Below, piece after piece: positions 30,346 to 39,068 of a stretch of 39,068 nucleotides of DNA (its first letter is position 1; every line of letters begins with the position of its first letter). The notes below the pieces were generated by a model that was not told the origin of the DNA, did not search any database, and saw nothing but the letters and a program-made list of their open reading frames with translations. The stretch is from Pseudomonadota bacterium (GTDB lineage Bacteria; Pseudomonadota; Gammaproteobacteria; Burkholderiales; JAKAFK01), in assembly GCA_021788645.1 (NCBI GenBank), contig JAJYKK010000026.1, forward strand, positions 1 through 39,068. Reading direction: 5' to 3'. The position numbers and the translations under genes were made by a program.

Positions 30346-30864
30346 ATGGGCATGATCATTGCCACCGCCATGTGCTTACTGCTCATGACATGGCCTGCTT
30401 CGGCGCGTGCCGGCCCTTTGATACTGGATCAGGCGATCCCGGCGGCAGGCGGTGCGCATTCCAGCGACCGGTCCCGCGACGGATCCGCGCCCCGTCGACA
30501 GCGTCAAGCGACATCTGGCCCAGCGGGCACGATGGGCCTGAAAGGGGATGCGCCAGGCCACAGCGTGGTGATGACCTGCGGTCTTGTCCACGCCAACCGG
30601 GAAGACACAACGAACCCGCTTCTGCGCCACAGCGAGGCGTCCTGCTTCGGCGTCGGCGTGATCCAGCCATTGCCCGATCGGTCGGTTTCCATCGAAATGG
30701 CGGTGTCGTCCGACCCCTCCGCCACGCTTTCGGGTTCCGCGGTTTCTGCGCTCCGCCCGGGCAACCCCTCGATCCTTCGCTCGGCCAATGCAGTCATTCA
30801 TCAGTATTTGAACGGTTTCGCGCATGATCCGCAGCTGTCGGTCAACGTCCACTATCGATTCTGA
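30346..30864 (+). CDS. small exported protein of unknown function
   Basis: A 172-residue protein with a convincing signal peptide (MGMIIATAMCLLLMTWPASARA, cleavage near residue 22), a disordered Ser/Arg-rich stretch (about 30-70), and a C-terminal half with two Cys (in MTCGL and ASCFGVG) and beta-like alternation. It ends NVHYRF; a terminal Phe after alternating residues resembles outer-membrane beta-barrel ends, though the protein is too short for a full porin. The start at 30346 follows GAGGGA by five bases. An overlapping minus-strand frame lacks these signs. No homologue is recognised. Confidence 0.5.
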   Translation: MGMIIATAMCLLLMTWPASARAGPLILDQAIPAAGGAHSSDRSRDGSAPRRQRQATSGPAGTMGLKGDAPGHSVVMTCGLVHANREDTTNPLLRHSEASCFGVGVIQPLPDRSVSIEMAVSSDPSATLSGSAVSALRPGNPSILRSANAVIHQYLNGFAHDPQLSVNVHYRF

Positions 30865-30973
30865 TCCGATGCGCGCAGACTTGGGCATGATTACGCCGTC
30901 CTGCCGACCATGCCGCGCCCCGTGACCTGGGGGCATATCAGCATCGGGCACCGCCTTGGGCGGCGCCGCACGC

Positions 30974-31756
30974 TCAAGGCGAATAGTCGTAGTCCACGAT
31001 CAGCGGCGCATGGTCGCTGAACCGCTGGTCCTTATAGACCCAGGCGCGCTGGGCAAGGCCCGCGATGCCTCCGGTGGCCATCTGATAGTCGATGCGCCAG
31101 CCGACATTCTTCGCCCAGGCCTGTCCCCGGTTCGACCACCACGTAAAGCCCTCGCCGGTGGCATCCGGATAGAGTCGCCGATACGTGTCCACCCAGCCCA
31201 ATTCATCGATGACGCGGGTCATCCAGGCACGCTCCTGAGGCAGGAAACCCGAGTTTTTCTGATTCGACTTCCAGTTCTTGAGATCCAGTTCGGTATGGGC
31301 GATGTTCCAGTCCCCGCACAGGATGATCTCGCGCCCGTTTCGCGCCGCCTGTTCAAGATGGGGCAGAAACTGTGCCATGAATCGGAACTTCGCAGCCTGC
31401 CGGTATTCGCCGCTCGACCCGGAGGGCAAGTACAGCGAGGCCACCGAGAGATTACCGAAGACCGCCTCGATGTATCGCCCCTCGGCATCGATGTCCGCAA
31501 GGCCCAAGCCCTCGATGACTTGGTCGGGCTGGCGGCGCGCATAAAGGCCGACCCCGGCATAGCCTTTCTTCTCGGCATAATGAAAATAGCCCCAATAGCC
31601 GTCAGGGGCGACCATCTCGGCACGCATGTCGCCGGCCTGCGCCTTGAGTTCCTGCACGCAGACCACGTCCGCGTTCTGGGCGGGCAACCAGTCGAAAAAA
31701 CCCTTCCTGGCGGCCGAGCGGATACCGTTCAGGTTGGCCGAGACGACCCTCAGCAT
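30974..31756 (-). CDS. xthA: exodeoxyribonuclease III
   Basis: AP endonuclease and 3'-5' exonuclease of base excision repair. The 260-residue length is typical. The EEP-fold motifs are complete: SANLNGIRSA (about 6-15), CVQELKAQ with the metal-binding Glu, SGSSGEYRQ, GDWNIAHTELDLKN (catalytic Asp/Asn), GEGFTWWSNRG..AWAKNVGWRIDY and SDHAPLIVDY with the catalytic Asp-His. The start overlaps the end of gshB by seven bases, so the two genes are co-transcribed. Confidence 0.93.
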   Translation of the reverse strand: MLRVVSANLNGIRSAARKGFFDWLPAQNADVVCVQELKAQAGDMRAEMVAPDGYWGYFHYAEKKGYAGVGLYARRQPDQVIEGLGLADIDAEGRYIEAVFGNLSVASLYLPSGSSGEYRQAAKFRFMAQFLPHLEQAARNGREIILCGDWNIAHTELDLKNWKSNQKNSGFLPQERAWMTRVIDELGWVDTYRRLYPDATGEGFTWWSNRGQAWAKNVGWRIDYQMATGGIAGLAQRAWVYKDQRFSDHAPLIVDYDYSP

Positions 31757-32688
31757 CCGCGCTCCAGCGCATCGAACATCATCGCCGCGGCATTGAAACC
31801 CGTCTGCGCGGCGATTTCGCGCATGCCGGTCGGGCTCGTCACATTGATCTCGGTCAGGTAATCGCCGATCACATCGAGCCCCACCAGCGCGAGTCCTGCC
31901 GCGCGAAGCGTCGGCCCGAGCGCCGCGGCGATCTCGGCGTCGCGTGCGGACAGCGCCTGCGCGACCCCGGTGCCGCCGGCCGCCAGATTGGCTCGCGTCT
32001 CGCCTGGCTGGGGTATGCGCGCCAAGGCGAACGGGACGGGCTTCCCGTCGATGAGCAGGATCCGCTTGTCGCCGGCGGCCACGTCCGGAATATACCGCTG
32101 CGCGAGGATCGTGCGGGCGTCAAACTGGGTCATGGTCTCGAGAATGACGTTCAGGTTCGGATCATCCGGCTTCACCCGGAAGATCCCGGCGCCTCCCATG
32201 GCGTCGAGAGGCTTCAAGATGACGTCCCCTTGCTGGGCGACGAACGCCTTGAGGGACTCGCGCCGGGCACTCACCAGCGTGGGCGCGATCCATTCCGGAA
32301 ACCGGAGGATCGCGAGCTTCTCGTTGAAGTCGCGCAACGCGCACGGCCTGTTGACGACCCGCGCGCCTTGCGCCTCCGCTCGCTCCAGCAGGTAAGTGGC
32401 GTACAGGTACTCCATGTCGAACGGCGGATCCTTGCGCATGAGAACGACGTCATAGTCCGACAGCGCCGCACGCCGCGCCTCGTCGAGCGCGTACCACCGC
32501 GCCCCCTCGGCCCGAAGGGTCACGCGGCGCGCATGGGCGTCGACGCGGCCGCTCTCCAGCACAAGATCATGGGCCTGCATGACAAACACCGCGTGTCCGC
32601 GGGCGACGCCCTCCTGCATCAGGGCATAGGTCGTGTCCTTGTAGGTCTTGATGTGCTCGAGGGGATCAACAATGATCGCGATGTTCAT
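31750..32688 (-). CDS. gshB: glutathione synthetase
   Basis: Adds glycine to gamma-glutamylcysteine using ATP; cytosolic. The 312-residue length is typical. It begins MNIAIIVDPLEHIKTYKDTT, the family start. ATP-grasp elements follow: LMRKDPPFDMEYLYAT, VNRPCALRDFNEKLAILRFPE, ILKPLDAMGGAGIFRV, AQRYIPDVAAGDKRILLIDG and DVIGDYLTEINVTSPTGMREI. The start at 32688 removes six upstream residues not seen in the family. First gene of gshB-xthA, divergent from pyrE. Confidence 0.94.
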   Translation of the reverse strand: MNIAIIVDPLEHIKTYKDTTYALMQEGVARGHAVFVMQAHDLVLESGRVDAHARRVTLRAEGARWYALDEARRAALSDYDVVLMRKDPPFDMEYLYATYLLERAEAQGARVVNRPCALRDFNEKLAILRFPEWIAPTLVSARRESLKAFVAQQGDVILKPLDAMGGAGIFRVKPDDPNLNVILETMTQFDARTILAQRYIPDVAAGDKRILLIDGKPVPFALARIPQPGETRANLAAGGTGVAQALSARDAEIAAALGPTLRAAGLALVGLDVIGDYLTEINVTSPTGMREIAAQTGFNAAAMMFDALERGC

Positions 32689-32757
32689 GGCGGGGCGCCT
32701 TCCCATTATTCGGGATTCCGGTAAGATACGGCATCAACTGTTCTCAAGGACCTTTTC

Positions 32758-33408
32758 ATGGCGGACCGGGATTTTCGGGAAGAATTCGTTCACTTCGCGA
32801 TCCAGCGCGGCGTCCTGTGCTTCGGCGAATTCAAGACCAAGGCCGGGCGGCTGTCACCTTATTTCTTCAACGCCGGACTGTTCAACGACGGCGACGCCCT
32901 CGCCCGGCTGGCGGACTTTTACGCGCGCGCGATTCTCGCCTCCGGCCTCTCGTTCGACGTCTTGTTCGGCCCGGCCTACAAGGGCATCCCCCTCGCCGCC
33001 GCCACCGCCGTCGCGCTCGCGGCCCTCGGCCGGAATACGCCGTTCTCGTTCAATCGCAAGGAAGCCAAGGACCACGGCGAAGGCGGCTCCATCATCGGCG
33101 CGCCCTTGCACGGGCGCGTCCTCATCATCGATGATGTGATCTCGGCCGGCACCTCCGTCCGCGAGTCGATCGAGCTCATCGACGGCGCGGACGCCACCCC
33201 GTGCGGCGTCGTCATCAGCATCGACCGGATGGAGCGCGGAACGGGGAGCCTCTCGGCCGTCCAGGAGGTGACCGAGCGCTTCGGGATTCCCGTCGTCGCC
33301 ATCGCCACGCTCGATGATCTCGTCCGCTATCTCGGGCACCACCCCGACCAGGCGGACCATCTGGCCGCCGTCGAGGCCTACCGCGCCCGCTACGGCGTCG
33401 GATCCTGA
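32758..33408 (+). CDS. pyrE: orotate phosphoribosyltransferase
   Basis: Converts orotate and PRPP to OMP in pyrimidine synthesis. It has 216 residues. Seen: [21 protein letters not shown] (about 22-42), [39 protein letters not shown] with the mobile catalytic loop, and the PRPP motif [17 protein letters not shown] (about 121-137). AAGGA precedes the ATG. It is divergent from gshB and convergent with gatB. Confidence 0.95.
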   Translation: MADRDFREEFVHFAIQRGVLCFGEFKTKAGRLSPYFFNAGLFNDGDALARLADFYARAILASGLSFDVLFGPAYKGIPLAAATAVALAALGRNTPFSFNRKEAKDHGEGGSIIGAPLHGRVLIIDDVISAGTSVRESIELIDGADATPCGVVISIDRMERGTGSLSAVQEVTERFGIPVVAIATLDDLVRYLGHHPDQADHLAAVEAYRARYGVGS

Positions 33409-33416
33409 GCGGTCCC

Positions 33417-34847
33417 TCAGGGCGTCAGCTTGCGGCGCACGATCTCGTTCAGCTGCGCGGGATTGGCCTGACCCTTGGTCGCCTTCATCGCCTGCCCCAC
33501 GAAAAAGCCGAACAGCTTGTCCTTGCCCGCGCGGTATTGCTCGACCTGCCCCGGATTCGCCGCCAGGATCTCGTCGACGATCGCCTCCAGCGCCGCGACG
33601 TCCGAGATCTGCTTCAAGCCGCGCTCTTCGATGAGGACATCGGGCTCCTTGCCCGTAGACCACATCGCCTCGAAGAGCTCCTTGGCGATCTTGCCGGAAA
33701 CCGTCCCGTCCTGGATGCGCCCGATCAGGCGCGCAAGCGCCCCGGCCGGGATGCGGGCGCGCGCGATGTCCAGATCCTCCTTGTTGAGGGCCGCGCTTAG
33801 GTCCCCCATCACCCAGTTGGCGCACAACTTCGGTTCGTTCGGGACGCCGCGCACCACCGCCTCGAAATAATCCGCCAGTTCGCGCGAGGCCGTCAGCACG
33901 CCCGCGTCATAGGCGCTCAAACCGTAATCGGCCACGAAGCGCGCGCGCTTGGCCTGCGGCAGTTCGGGCAGCCCCACGCGAATCGCCTCGACGAAGGACG
34001 CGTCAAGCGTCATCGGGAGAAGATCAGGGTCGGGAAAATAGCGGTAGTCGTGCGCCTCCTCCTTGGAGCGCATCGAGCGCGTCTCGTCCTTGACCGAATC
34101 ATACAGGCGCGTCTCCTGCGCAATCGAGCCCCCGTCCTCGAGAATTCCGATCTGGCGGCGCGCCTCAAACTCGATGGCGCGCTCCAGAAAACGGAAGGAA
34201 TTGAGGTTCTTGATCTCGCAGCGCGTCCCGAGCGGCGCACCGGCTCGGCGCACCGAGACGTTGGCGTCGCATCGGAAGGAGCCCTCCTGCATGTTGCCGT
34301 CGCAGATCTCGAGGTAGCGCACGAGGGCGTGCAGCGCCTTGGCATAGGCCACCGCCTCGTGGGGCCCGCGCATGTCGGGCTCCGAGACGATTTCAAGGAG
34401 GGGGGTCCCGGCGCGGTTCAAGTCGATCCCCGTCATGCCGTGGAAGTCTTCATGCAGGGACTTGCCGGCGTCCTCTTCCAGGTGCGCCCGCACCAGACGG
34501 ATCGTGCGTGCGCTTCCCTCGACGTCGATCACGATCTCCCCTCCCTCGACGATCGGCAGCTCGAATTGGCTGATCTGATAGCCCTTGGGAAGATCGGGAT
34601 AGAAGTAGTTCTTGCGGGCGAAGACCGAGCGGTGGTTGATCCGGGCGCCGACCGCGAGCCCGAACTTGACCGCCCGCTCGACCGCGCCCCGATTGAGCAC
34701 CGGCAGCACCCCGGGCAGCGCGATGTCCACCTCGCAGGCCTGGACGTTGGGCGCGGCGCCGAAAGCCGTGGCCGCCCCCGAGAAGATTTTTGATTGGGTG
34801 GACAGCTGGGCGTGCACCTCGAGGCCCACCACAATTTCCCATTGCAT
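33417..34847 (-). CDS. gatB: aspartyl/glutamyl-tRNA amidotransferase subunit B
   Basis: The tRNA-binding and kinase/amidotransfer subunit of GatCAB, which converts Glu-tRNA(Gln) or Asp-tRNA(Asn) to the amide form. It has 476 residues and starts [25 protein letters not shown]. It also has the [12 protein letters not shown] block, [47 protein letters not shown] and a C-terminal YqeY-like tail ([23 protein letters not shown]). The start at 34847 follows GAGGA in its leader. Third gene of gatC-gatA-gatB. Confidence 0.96.
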   Translation of the reverse strand: MQWEIVVGLEVHAQLSTQSKIFSGAATAFGAAPNVQACEVDIALPGVLPVLNRGAVERAVKFGLAVGARINHRSVFARKNYFYPDLPKGYQISQFELPIVEGGEIVIDVEGSARTIRLVRAHLEEDAGKSLHEDFHGMTGIDLNRAGTPLLEIVSEPDMRGPHEAVAYAKALHALVRYLEICDGNMQEGSFRCDANVSVRRAGAPLGTRCEIKNLNSFRFLERAIEFEARRQIGILEDGGSIAQETRLYDSVKDETRSMRSKEEAHDYRYFPDPDLLPMTLDASFVEAIRVGLPELPQAKRARFVADYGLSAYDAGVLTASRELADYFEAVVRGVPNEPKLCANWVMGDLSAALNKEDLDIARARIPAGALARLIGRIQDGTVSGKIAKELFEAMWSTGKEPDVLIEERGLKQISDVAALEAIVDEILAANPGQVEQYRAGKDKLFGFFVGQAMKATKGQANPAQLNEIVRRKLTP

Positions 34848-34898
34848 CGTTCGTTTATCCTCATTCTCGAGCGGCCAGCCCGGCCGCAAGCCCGCGCG

Positions 34899-36362
34899 CT
34901 AGATGGCCGGGATGCCGGCAGGCACGCGGGCATGCCAGTCCGTGGCCCGCTGGAACTGATGCGCACAGTTGAGCATCTTCGCCTCGGAGAAATAGTTGCC
35001 GACGATCTGCAGCCCGACCGGCCGACCCTCCTTCCCGAAACCCACCGGAATCGACATCCCGGGCAGCCCGGCCAGATTGACCGCGATGGTATAGATATCG
35101 GACAGGTACATCTGCACCGGATCACTGCTCTTCTCGCCCTGGTTGAAGGCGACCGTCGGCGAGGTAGGTCCGATGAGGAGGTCGCACTGCGCGAAGGCCT
35201 CGGCGAAGTCCCTCGCGATCAGCCGGCGAAGCTTCTGCGCCTTCAGGTAGTAGGCATCATAATAGCCATGCGACAGGACGTACGTGCCGATCATGATGCG
35301 CCGCTTGACCTCGGGCCCGAAGCCGTCGGCGCGCGTGCGCCCGTACATGTCGGCGAGGTCCGTGTATTCGGGGGCCCGGTACCCGTAGCGGACGCCGTCG
35401 TAGCGGGACAGGTTGCTGGACGCCTCGGCCGGCGCGAGCACATAGTAGGCGGCGATGGACAGCCGCGTGTTCGGCAGGCTCACCTCGACCGTCTTGGCCC
35501 CCAGCCGCCGGTATTGGGCAACCGCCTCTTCCACCGCCCGGCCCACGTCCTCGCTCAAACCTTCCGCGAAGTACTCCCGCGGCAAGCCGATCGTCAGGCC
35601 CGCGAGGGGCGCCTCAAGCGCTCTGGCGTAGTCTTCCGGCGGGCGCCGCAAGCTCGTCGAATCCCGTTCGTCGAAGCCCGCCATCGCATTGAGCAGGAGC
35701 GCGAGATCCTCGGCGCTCTTGGCCATGGGCCCGCCCTGATCCAGGGACGAGGCGAAGGCGATCATCCCATAGCGCGAGACCACGCCATAGGTGGGCTTGA
35801 TGCCGGAGATGCCGCACAAGGCCGCCGGCTGCCTGATCGAGCCGCCGGTATCGGTGCCGGTCGCCGCCGGCGCAAGCCGCGCGGCCACCGCCGCCGCGCT
35901 GCCGCCCGAGCTGCCGCCCGGCACGGCGGCGGGATCCCAAGGGTTCTTCACCGGCCCGAAATAGGATGTCTCATTGGACGAACCCATGGCGAATTCGTCC
36001 ATGTTGGTCTTGCCGAGGCTCACCAGCCCGGCGCCGGTGCAGCGCTCGATCACATGGGCGTCATACGGGGCCACGAAATTGGCCAGCATCTTGGAGCCGC
36101 ACGTGGTGCGCCACCCTTTCGCGCAGAAAATGTCTTTGTGGGCGATGGGAATGCCGGTCAGCGGCGCCGCGTCGCCCGCCGCCCGCCGCGCATCGGCGTG
36201 GCGCGCCTGCTCGAGGGACTTCTCCGGATCCACCGTGATGAACGCATTGAGGGCCGGGTTGAGGGCCTCGATCCGGTCCAGAAAGGCGCGTGTGAGTTCG
36301 GCGCTGGAGATCTTCCTGGCGGCAAGCAGAGCCCCAAGCTCCTTCAAACTGAGATTCAGCAT
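34899..36362 (-). CDS. gatA: aspartyl/glutamyl-tRNA amidotransferase subunit A
   Basis: The amidase subunit that frees ammonia from glutamine for GatB. It has 487 residues. The amidase signature is complete: the catalytic Lys in [10 protein letters not shown] (about 71-80), the Ser-rich [14 protein letters not shown] (about 149-162) and [15 protein letters not shown] (about 170-184), giving the Lys-cisSer-Ser triad. It lies between gatC and gatB on one strand. A 9-bp-arm hairpin sits between gatC and this gene. Confidence 0.96.
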   Translation of the reverse strand: MLNLSLKELGALLAARKISSAELTRAFLDRIEALNPALNAFITVDPEKSLEQARHADARRAAGDAAPLTGIPIAHKDIFCAKGWRTTCGSKMLANFVAPYDAHVIERCTGAGLVSLGKTNMDEFAMGSSNETSYFGPVKNPWDPAAVPGGSSGGSAAAVAARLAPAATGTDTGGSIRQPAALCGISGIKPTYGVVSRYGMIAFASSLDQGGPMAKSAEDLALLLNAMAGFDERDSTSLRRPPEDYARALEAPLAGLTIGLPREYFAEGLSEDVGRAVEEAVAQYRRLGAKTVEVSLPNTRLSIAAYYVLAPAEASSNLSRYDGVRYGYRAPEYTDLADMYGRTRADGFGPEVKRRIMIGTYVLSHGYYDAYYLKAQKLRRLIARDFAEAFAQCDLLIGPTSPTVAFNQGEKSSDPVQMYLSDIYTIAVNLAGLPGMSIPVGFGKEGRPVGLQIVGNYFSEAKMLNCAHQFQRATDWHARVPAGIPAI

Positions 36363-36391
36363 GTTTTCGTGTCGATTTGGATGAAATCGGT

Positions 36392-36414
36392 GGCGCGGGC
36401 GCCGGGCCCGCGCC
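36392..36414 (-). promoter_or_regulatory. hairpin between gatC and gatA
   Basis: GGCGCGGGC-GCCGG-GCCCGCGCC has perfect 9-bp arms and a 5-base loop, 13 bases after the gatC stop and 30 before the gatA start. It may stabilise the gatC message or reduce read-through to set subunit ratios. No U-run. Confidence 0.5.
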
Positions 36415-36426
36415 GACGGCGAGCGA

Positions 36427-36714
36427 CTATTCGATCACCTTGGGAACGAGGTACAGGCCTGCTTCCACCTGCGGCGCCAGGGCTTGGAACAGGTCGCGCT
36501 GGTCGTGCGCGGTCACCGTGTCCTCGCGCATCCGCAGGCTCTCGTCCAGGGCGTGCGACATGGGCGACAGGCCCTCCGTGTCGACGCCTTGCATCTCCTC
36601 GATCAATCCGAAAATGCCTTCCAGCTGGCGAAGATACCCCTCCACCTCGGCATCGCTCACCGCGATGCGCGCAAGTTGCGCAATCCGTTTCACATCCGTG
36701 TGGGATAATGACAT
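36427..36714 (-). CDS. gatC: aspartyl/glutamyl-tRNA amidotransferase subunit C
   Basis: The 95-residue structural subunit that clamps GatA to GatB. It begins [21 protein letters not shown] and has the family pattern [41 protein letters not shown] followed by the [21 protein letters not shown] end. No ribosome-binding site is evident before the ATG. First gene of gatCAB, divergent from mreB. Confidence 0.94.
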   Translation of the reverse strand: MSLSHTDVKRIAQLARIAVSDAEVEGYLRQLEGIFGLIEEMQGVDTEGLSPMSHALDESLRMREDTVTAHDQRDLFQALAPQVEAGLYLVPKVIE

Positions 36715-36747
36715 AATATGTTTCGCGTTTCGCCTATAGTTGCCTTA

Positions 36748-36792
36748 AACCCAAAACTCGACTAGGTTAGCACATTTGTTTTAATTTGGGTT
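36748..36792. promoter_or_regulatory. inverted repeat in the gatC-mreB divergent region
   Basis: AACCCAAA (36748-36755) and TTTGGGTT (36785-36792) are perfect arms 29 bases apart, extendable with one mismatch. A short GGGTT-G-AACCC hairpin (36788-36798) overlaps the second arm. The AT-rich region carries possible mreB promoter boxes (TTGCCT at 36740-36745, then TAGGTT 17 bases on), which are weak. The repeat may be an operator or a leader fold before mreB. Confidence 0.4.
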
Positions 36793-36794
36793 GA

Positions 36795-37883
<1,089 letters not shown>

Positions 37884-38005
37884 ACGCGTGATGTGCGAGC
37901 CGGCCTCGCGCTGACCGGGACCATCCACTTTGAATCGGCGATGCGGCGGCCCGCGCGCGCAGCCGGGAGCGCAGGCCCAGGGAGAACGCGCGAAGGCGCG
38001 GCCCA

Positions 38006-38878
38006 ATGGAATCACCAGAGTTTTTTAAGCACGGAATAAGCCCGCTCGCGCGGGTCGGCATCGTCGCCGTCCTGTCGATCGCCCTCATGATCACCGACGC
38101 GCGCTTCAGCTATCTGGAGCGCGCGCGCGAAGCCGCCTCCGTCGCGCTCTACCCGCTCGAACAGCTCGCCAGCAGCCCTTTCAGCGCCTATCGGCAACTG
38201 GGAGCATTCTTCGTCGGCCATGCCCTCCTGGAGCGACAGAACCTGGCCCTGAAAAGGCGGCTGCTGCGCGACTCCGCCCAGCTTCAGCGCTATGCCGCCC
38301 TGGAAGCCGAGAATGCCTATCTGCGCCGGCTGCTCGGGGTGCGCGCGCGCCAGCAGCCGACGCCGGTGCTGGCCGACATCATCCACAACGCCCGCGACCC
38401 GTTCATCCAGAAGCTCATCGTCGACAAGGGCGCCTATGCGCACATTCGCGCCGGCAGTGCGGTGATCGACGCAAACGGCGTGATCGGGCAAGTGACCCGG
38501 GTCTTTCCGTTGACCGCCGAAGTGACCTTGCTCACCAGCAAGGACGAAGCGGTTCCGGTGGAGGTGGTCCGTAACGGCCTGCGGGCCATCACCATGGGCG
38601 CCGGCCGCCCCGGCGAGCTCAACCTTCCCTACATGCCCGTCAATGCCGACATCCGCGCAGGCGACGTGCTCGTCACCTCCGGCATCGACGGCACCTATCC
38701 TGCCGGGTTGCCGGTAGCCGTCGTCGGCCGCGTCGAACGCGATCCCACCTATCCTTTCGCGAAGATCACGTGCATTTCGAACGCCGGCGCCGACGAACAC
38801 ACGGAGGTCCTCATCCTCCGCACCCCGCCCACACCCGCGCCCGTCCACCCCGCGGCCCCTGCAGGAGATGACAACTGA
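38006..38878 (+). CDS. mreC: rod shape-determining protein MreC
   Basis: Periplasmic scaffold that links MreB/MreD with the elongation wall synthases. It has 290 residues: short cytoplasmic start, membrane helix (about 13-31), a coiled coil (about 70-110; LALKRRLLRDSAQLQRYAALEAENAYLRRLLG) and two beta domains with HNARDPFIQKLIVDKG, VIDANGVIGQVTRVFPLTAEVTLLT and GDVLVTSGIDGTYPAGLPVAVV. The Pro/Ala tail is variable in the family. Its stop overlaps an ATG (TGATG), the normal mreD start position, but no MreD reading frame follows. Confidence 0.95.
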   Translation: MESPEFFKHGISPLARVGIVAVLSIALMITDARFSYLERAREAASVALYPLEQLASSPFSAYRQLGAFFVGHALLERQNLALKRRLLRDSAQLQRYAALEAENAYLRRLLGVRARQQPTPVLADIIHNARDPFIQKLIVDKGAYAHIRAGSAVIDANGVIGQVTRVFPLTAEVTLLTSKDEAVPVEVVRNGLRAITMGAGRPGELNLPYMPVNADIRAGDVLVTSGIDGTYPAGLPVAVVGRVERDPTYPFAKITCISNAGADEHTEVLILRTPPTPAPVHPAAPAGDDN

Positions 38879-38925
38879 TGTTTGATTATTATCCAGATAT
38901 ATGTATAATACCACACTATGCCTAA
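38878..38925 (+). pseudogene. disrupted start of mreD (candidate)
   Basis: The TGATG overlap with mreC and GGAG at 38864-38867 form a normal coupled translation start where mreD is expected. After the ATG the sequence turns abruptly AT-rich and stops after 15 codons (MFDYYPDICIIPHYA). This fits insertion of the IS607-like element immediately after the start codon. The rest of mreD would lie beyond the window; a fresh start past the element cannot be ruled out. Confidence 0.4.
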
Positions 38926-39068
38926 TAATTATCGCATCAACGAGTTCGCAAGGCGCATCGGTCGATCCACATCGACGGTGCGCCGCTGGGAACGCGAAGG
39001 GAAAATCGTGGCGAAGCGCCTTCCTTCCGGGCACCGTTATTTTGACGAATCGGACGTGCGCACCGTGA
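38881..39068 (+). mobile_element. left part of an IS607-like insertion element (truncated by window)
   Basis: The base composition falls sharply at about 38880 from GC-rich mreC to AT-rich sequence leading into an IS607-type recombinase gene. IS607 elements use a serine recombinase and leave no clear terminal repeats or target duplication, so the exact left end cannot be fixed; the drop after the mreD start codon is the best estimate. The right end lies outside the window. Confidence 0.55.
38918..39068 (+). CDS. tnpA: IS607 family serine recombinase/transposase, N-terminal part
   Basis: The first 50 residues of a gene that runs off the right edge. YRINEFARRIGRSTSTVRRW followed by EREGKIVAKRLPSGHRYFDE is the MerR-like DNA-binding start of IS607 TnpA, the domain before the serine recombinase core. 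No strong ribosome-binding site is seen before the ATG at 38918. The catalytic domain and any tnpB gene would be beyond the window. Confidence 0.8.
   Translation, partial: MPNNYRINEFARRIGRSTSTVRRWEREGKIVAKRLPSGHRYFDESDVRTV

Noticed and set aside
30376..30951. A minus-strand frame opposite the small exported protein
   Set aside because: The plus-strand alternative has a signal peptide and a good ribosome-binding site; this one has neither.
34794..36716. A 640-residue plus-strand frame opposite gatA and gatC
   Set aside because: Antisense shadow of well-known genes; composition is not protein-like.

Overview
The window is GC-rich chromosomal DNA from a proteobacterium, most likely a betaproteobacterium or a neighbouring gammaproteobacterial lineage, possibly a sulfur oxidiser. 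The pointers are the gatCAB/mreBC divergent pair, an mpl-yqiA-RNB-TonB string, an RpoS-type sigma factor, a TusA-DsrE2 sulfur-carrier pair and a VPLPPA/PEP-CTERM-type exported protein. This placement is inferred from gene content; no rRNA or tRNA gene was seen.

Left part (1-9.2 kb): a NemA-like flavin reductase, a 0.9 kb gene-free stretch with strong hairpins, a PEP-CTERM-like exported protein, a second gene-free stretch, a PAS-GGDEF cyclase, a phosphodiesterase-superfamily protein and, divergently, an acyl-CoA ligase plus SDR operon.

Middle left (9.2-18.2 kb), all on the minus strand: SemiSWEET, TonB-like protein, RNB ribonuclease, YqiA esterase, Mpl ligase, a PAS-GGDEF-EAL protein translationally coupled to a small membrane protein, and an M15 peptidase.

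Centre (18.2-25.5 kb): the most unusual locus. A 641-residue protein joins a full MerR-type module, two PAS domains and a complete FNR module, with the FNR cysteines and DNA-recognition residues in place. It is divergent from rpoS. The shared intergenic region has an FNR/FixK-like box, TTGAC-N4-GTCAA, overlapping a perfect 11-bp inverted repeat. Two different DNA-binding domains in one protein, facing two overlapping palindromes next to the general-stress sigma factor gene, suggest an undescribed regulatory switch. A glycine-zipper protein, a PepSY protein and a PhoPQ-like two-component system follow.

Right part (25.5-39.1 kb): an unknown small protein, Hsp20 and a TPR protein; then tetR, a terminator and tusA-dsrE2, with the same operator core at both the tetR and tusA promoters (a self-contained sulfur-carrier regulon); a GNAT protein with a four-cysteine tail; a small exported protein; gshB-xthA; pyrE; gatCAB; and mreBC. 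The window ends inside an IS607-like element that begins right where mreD should start.
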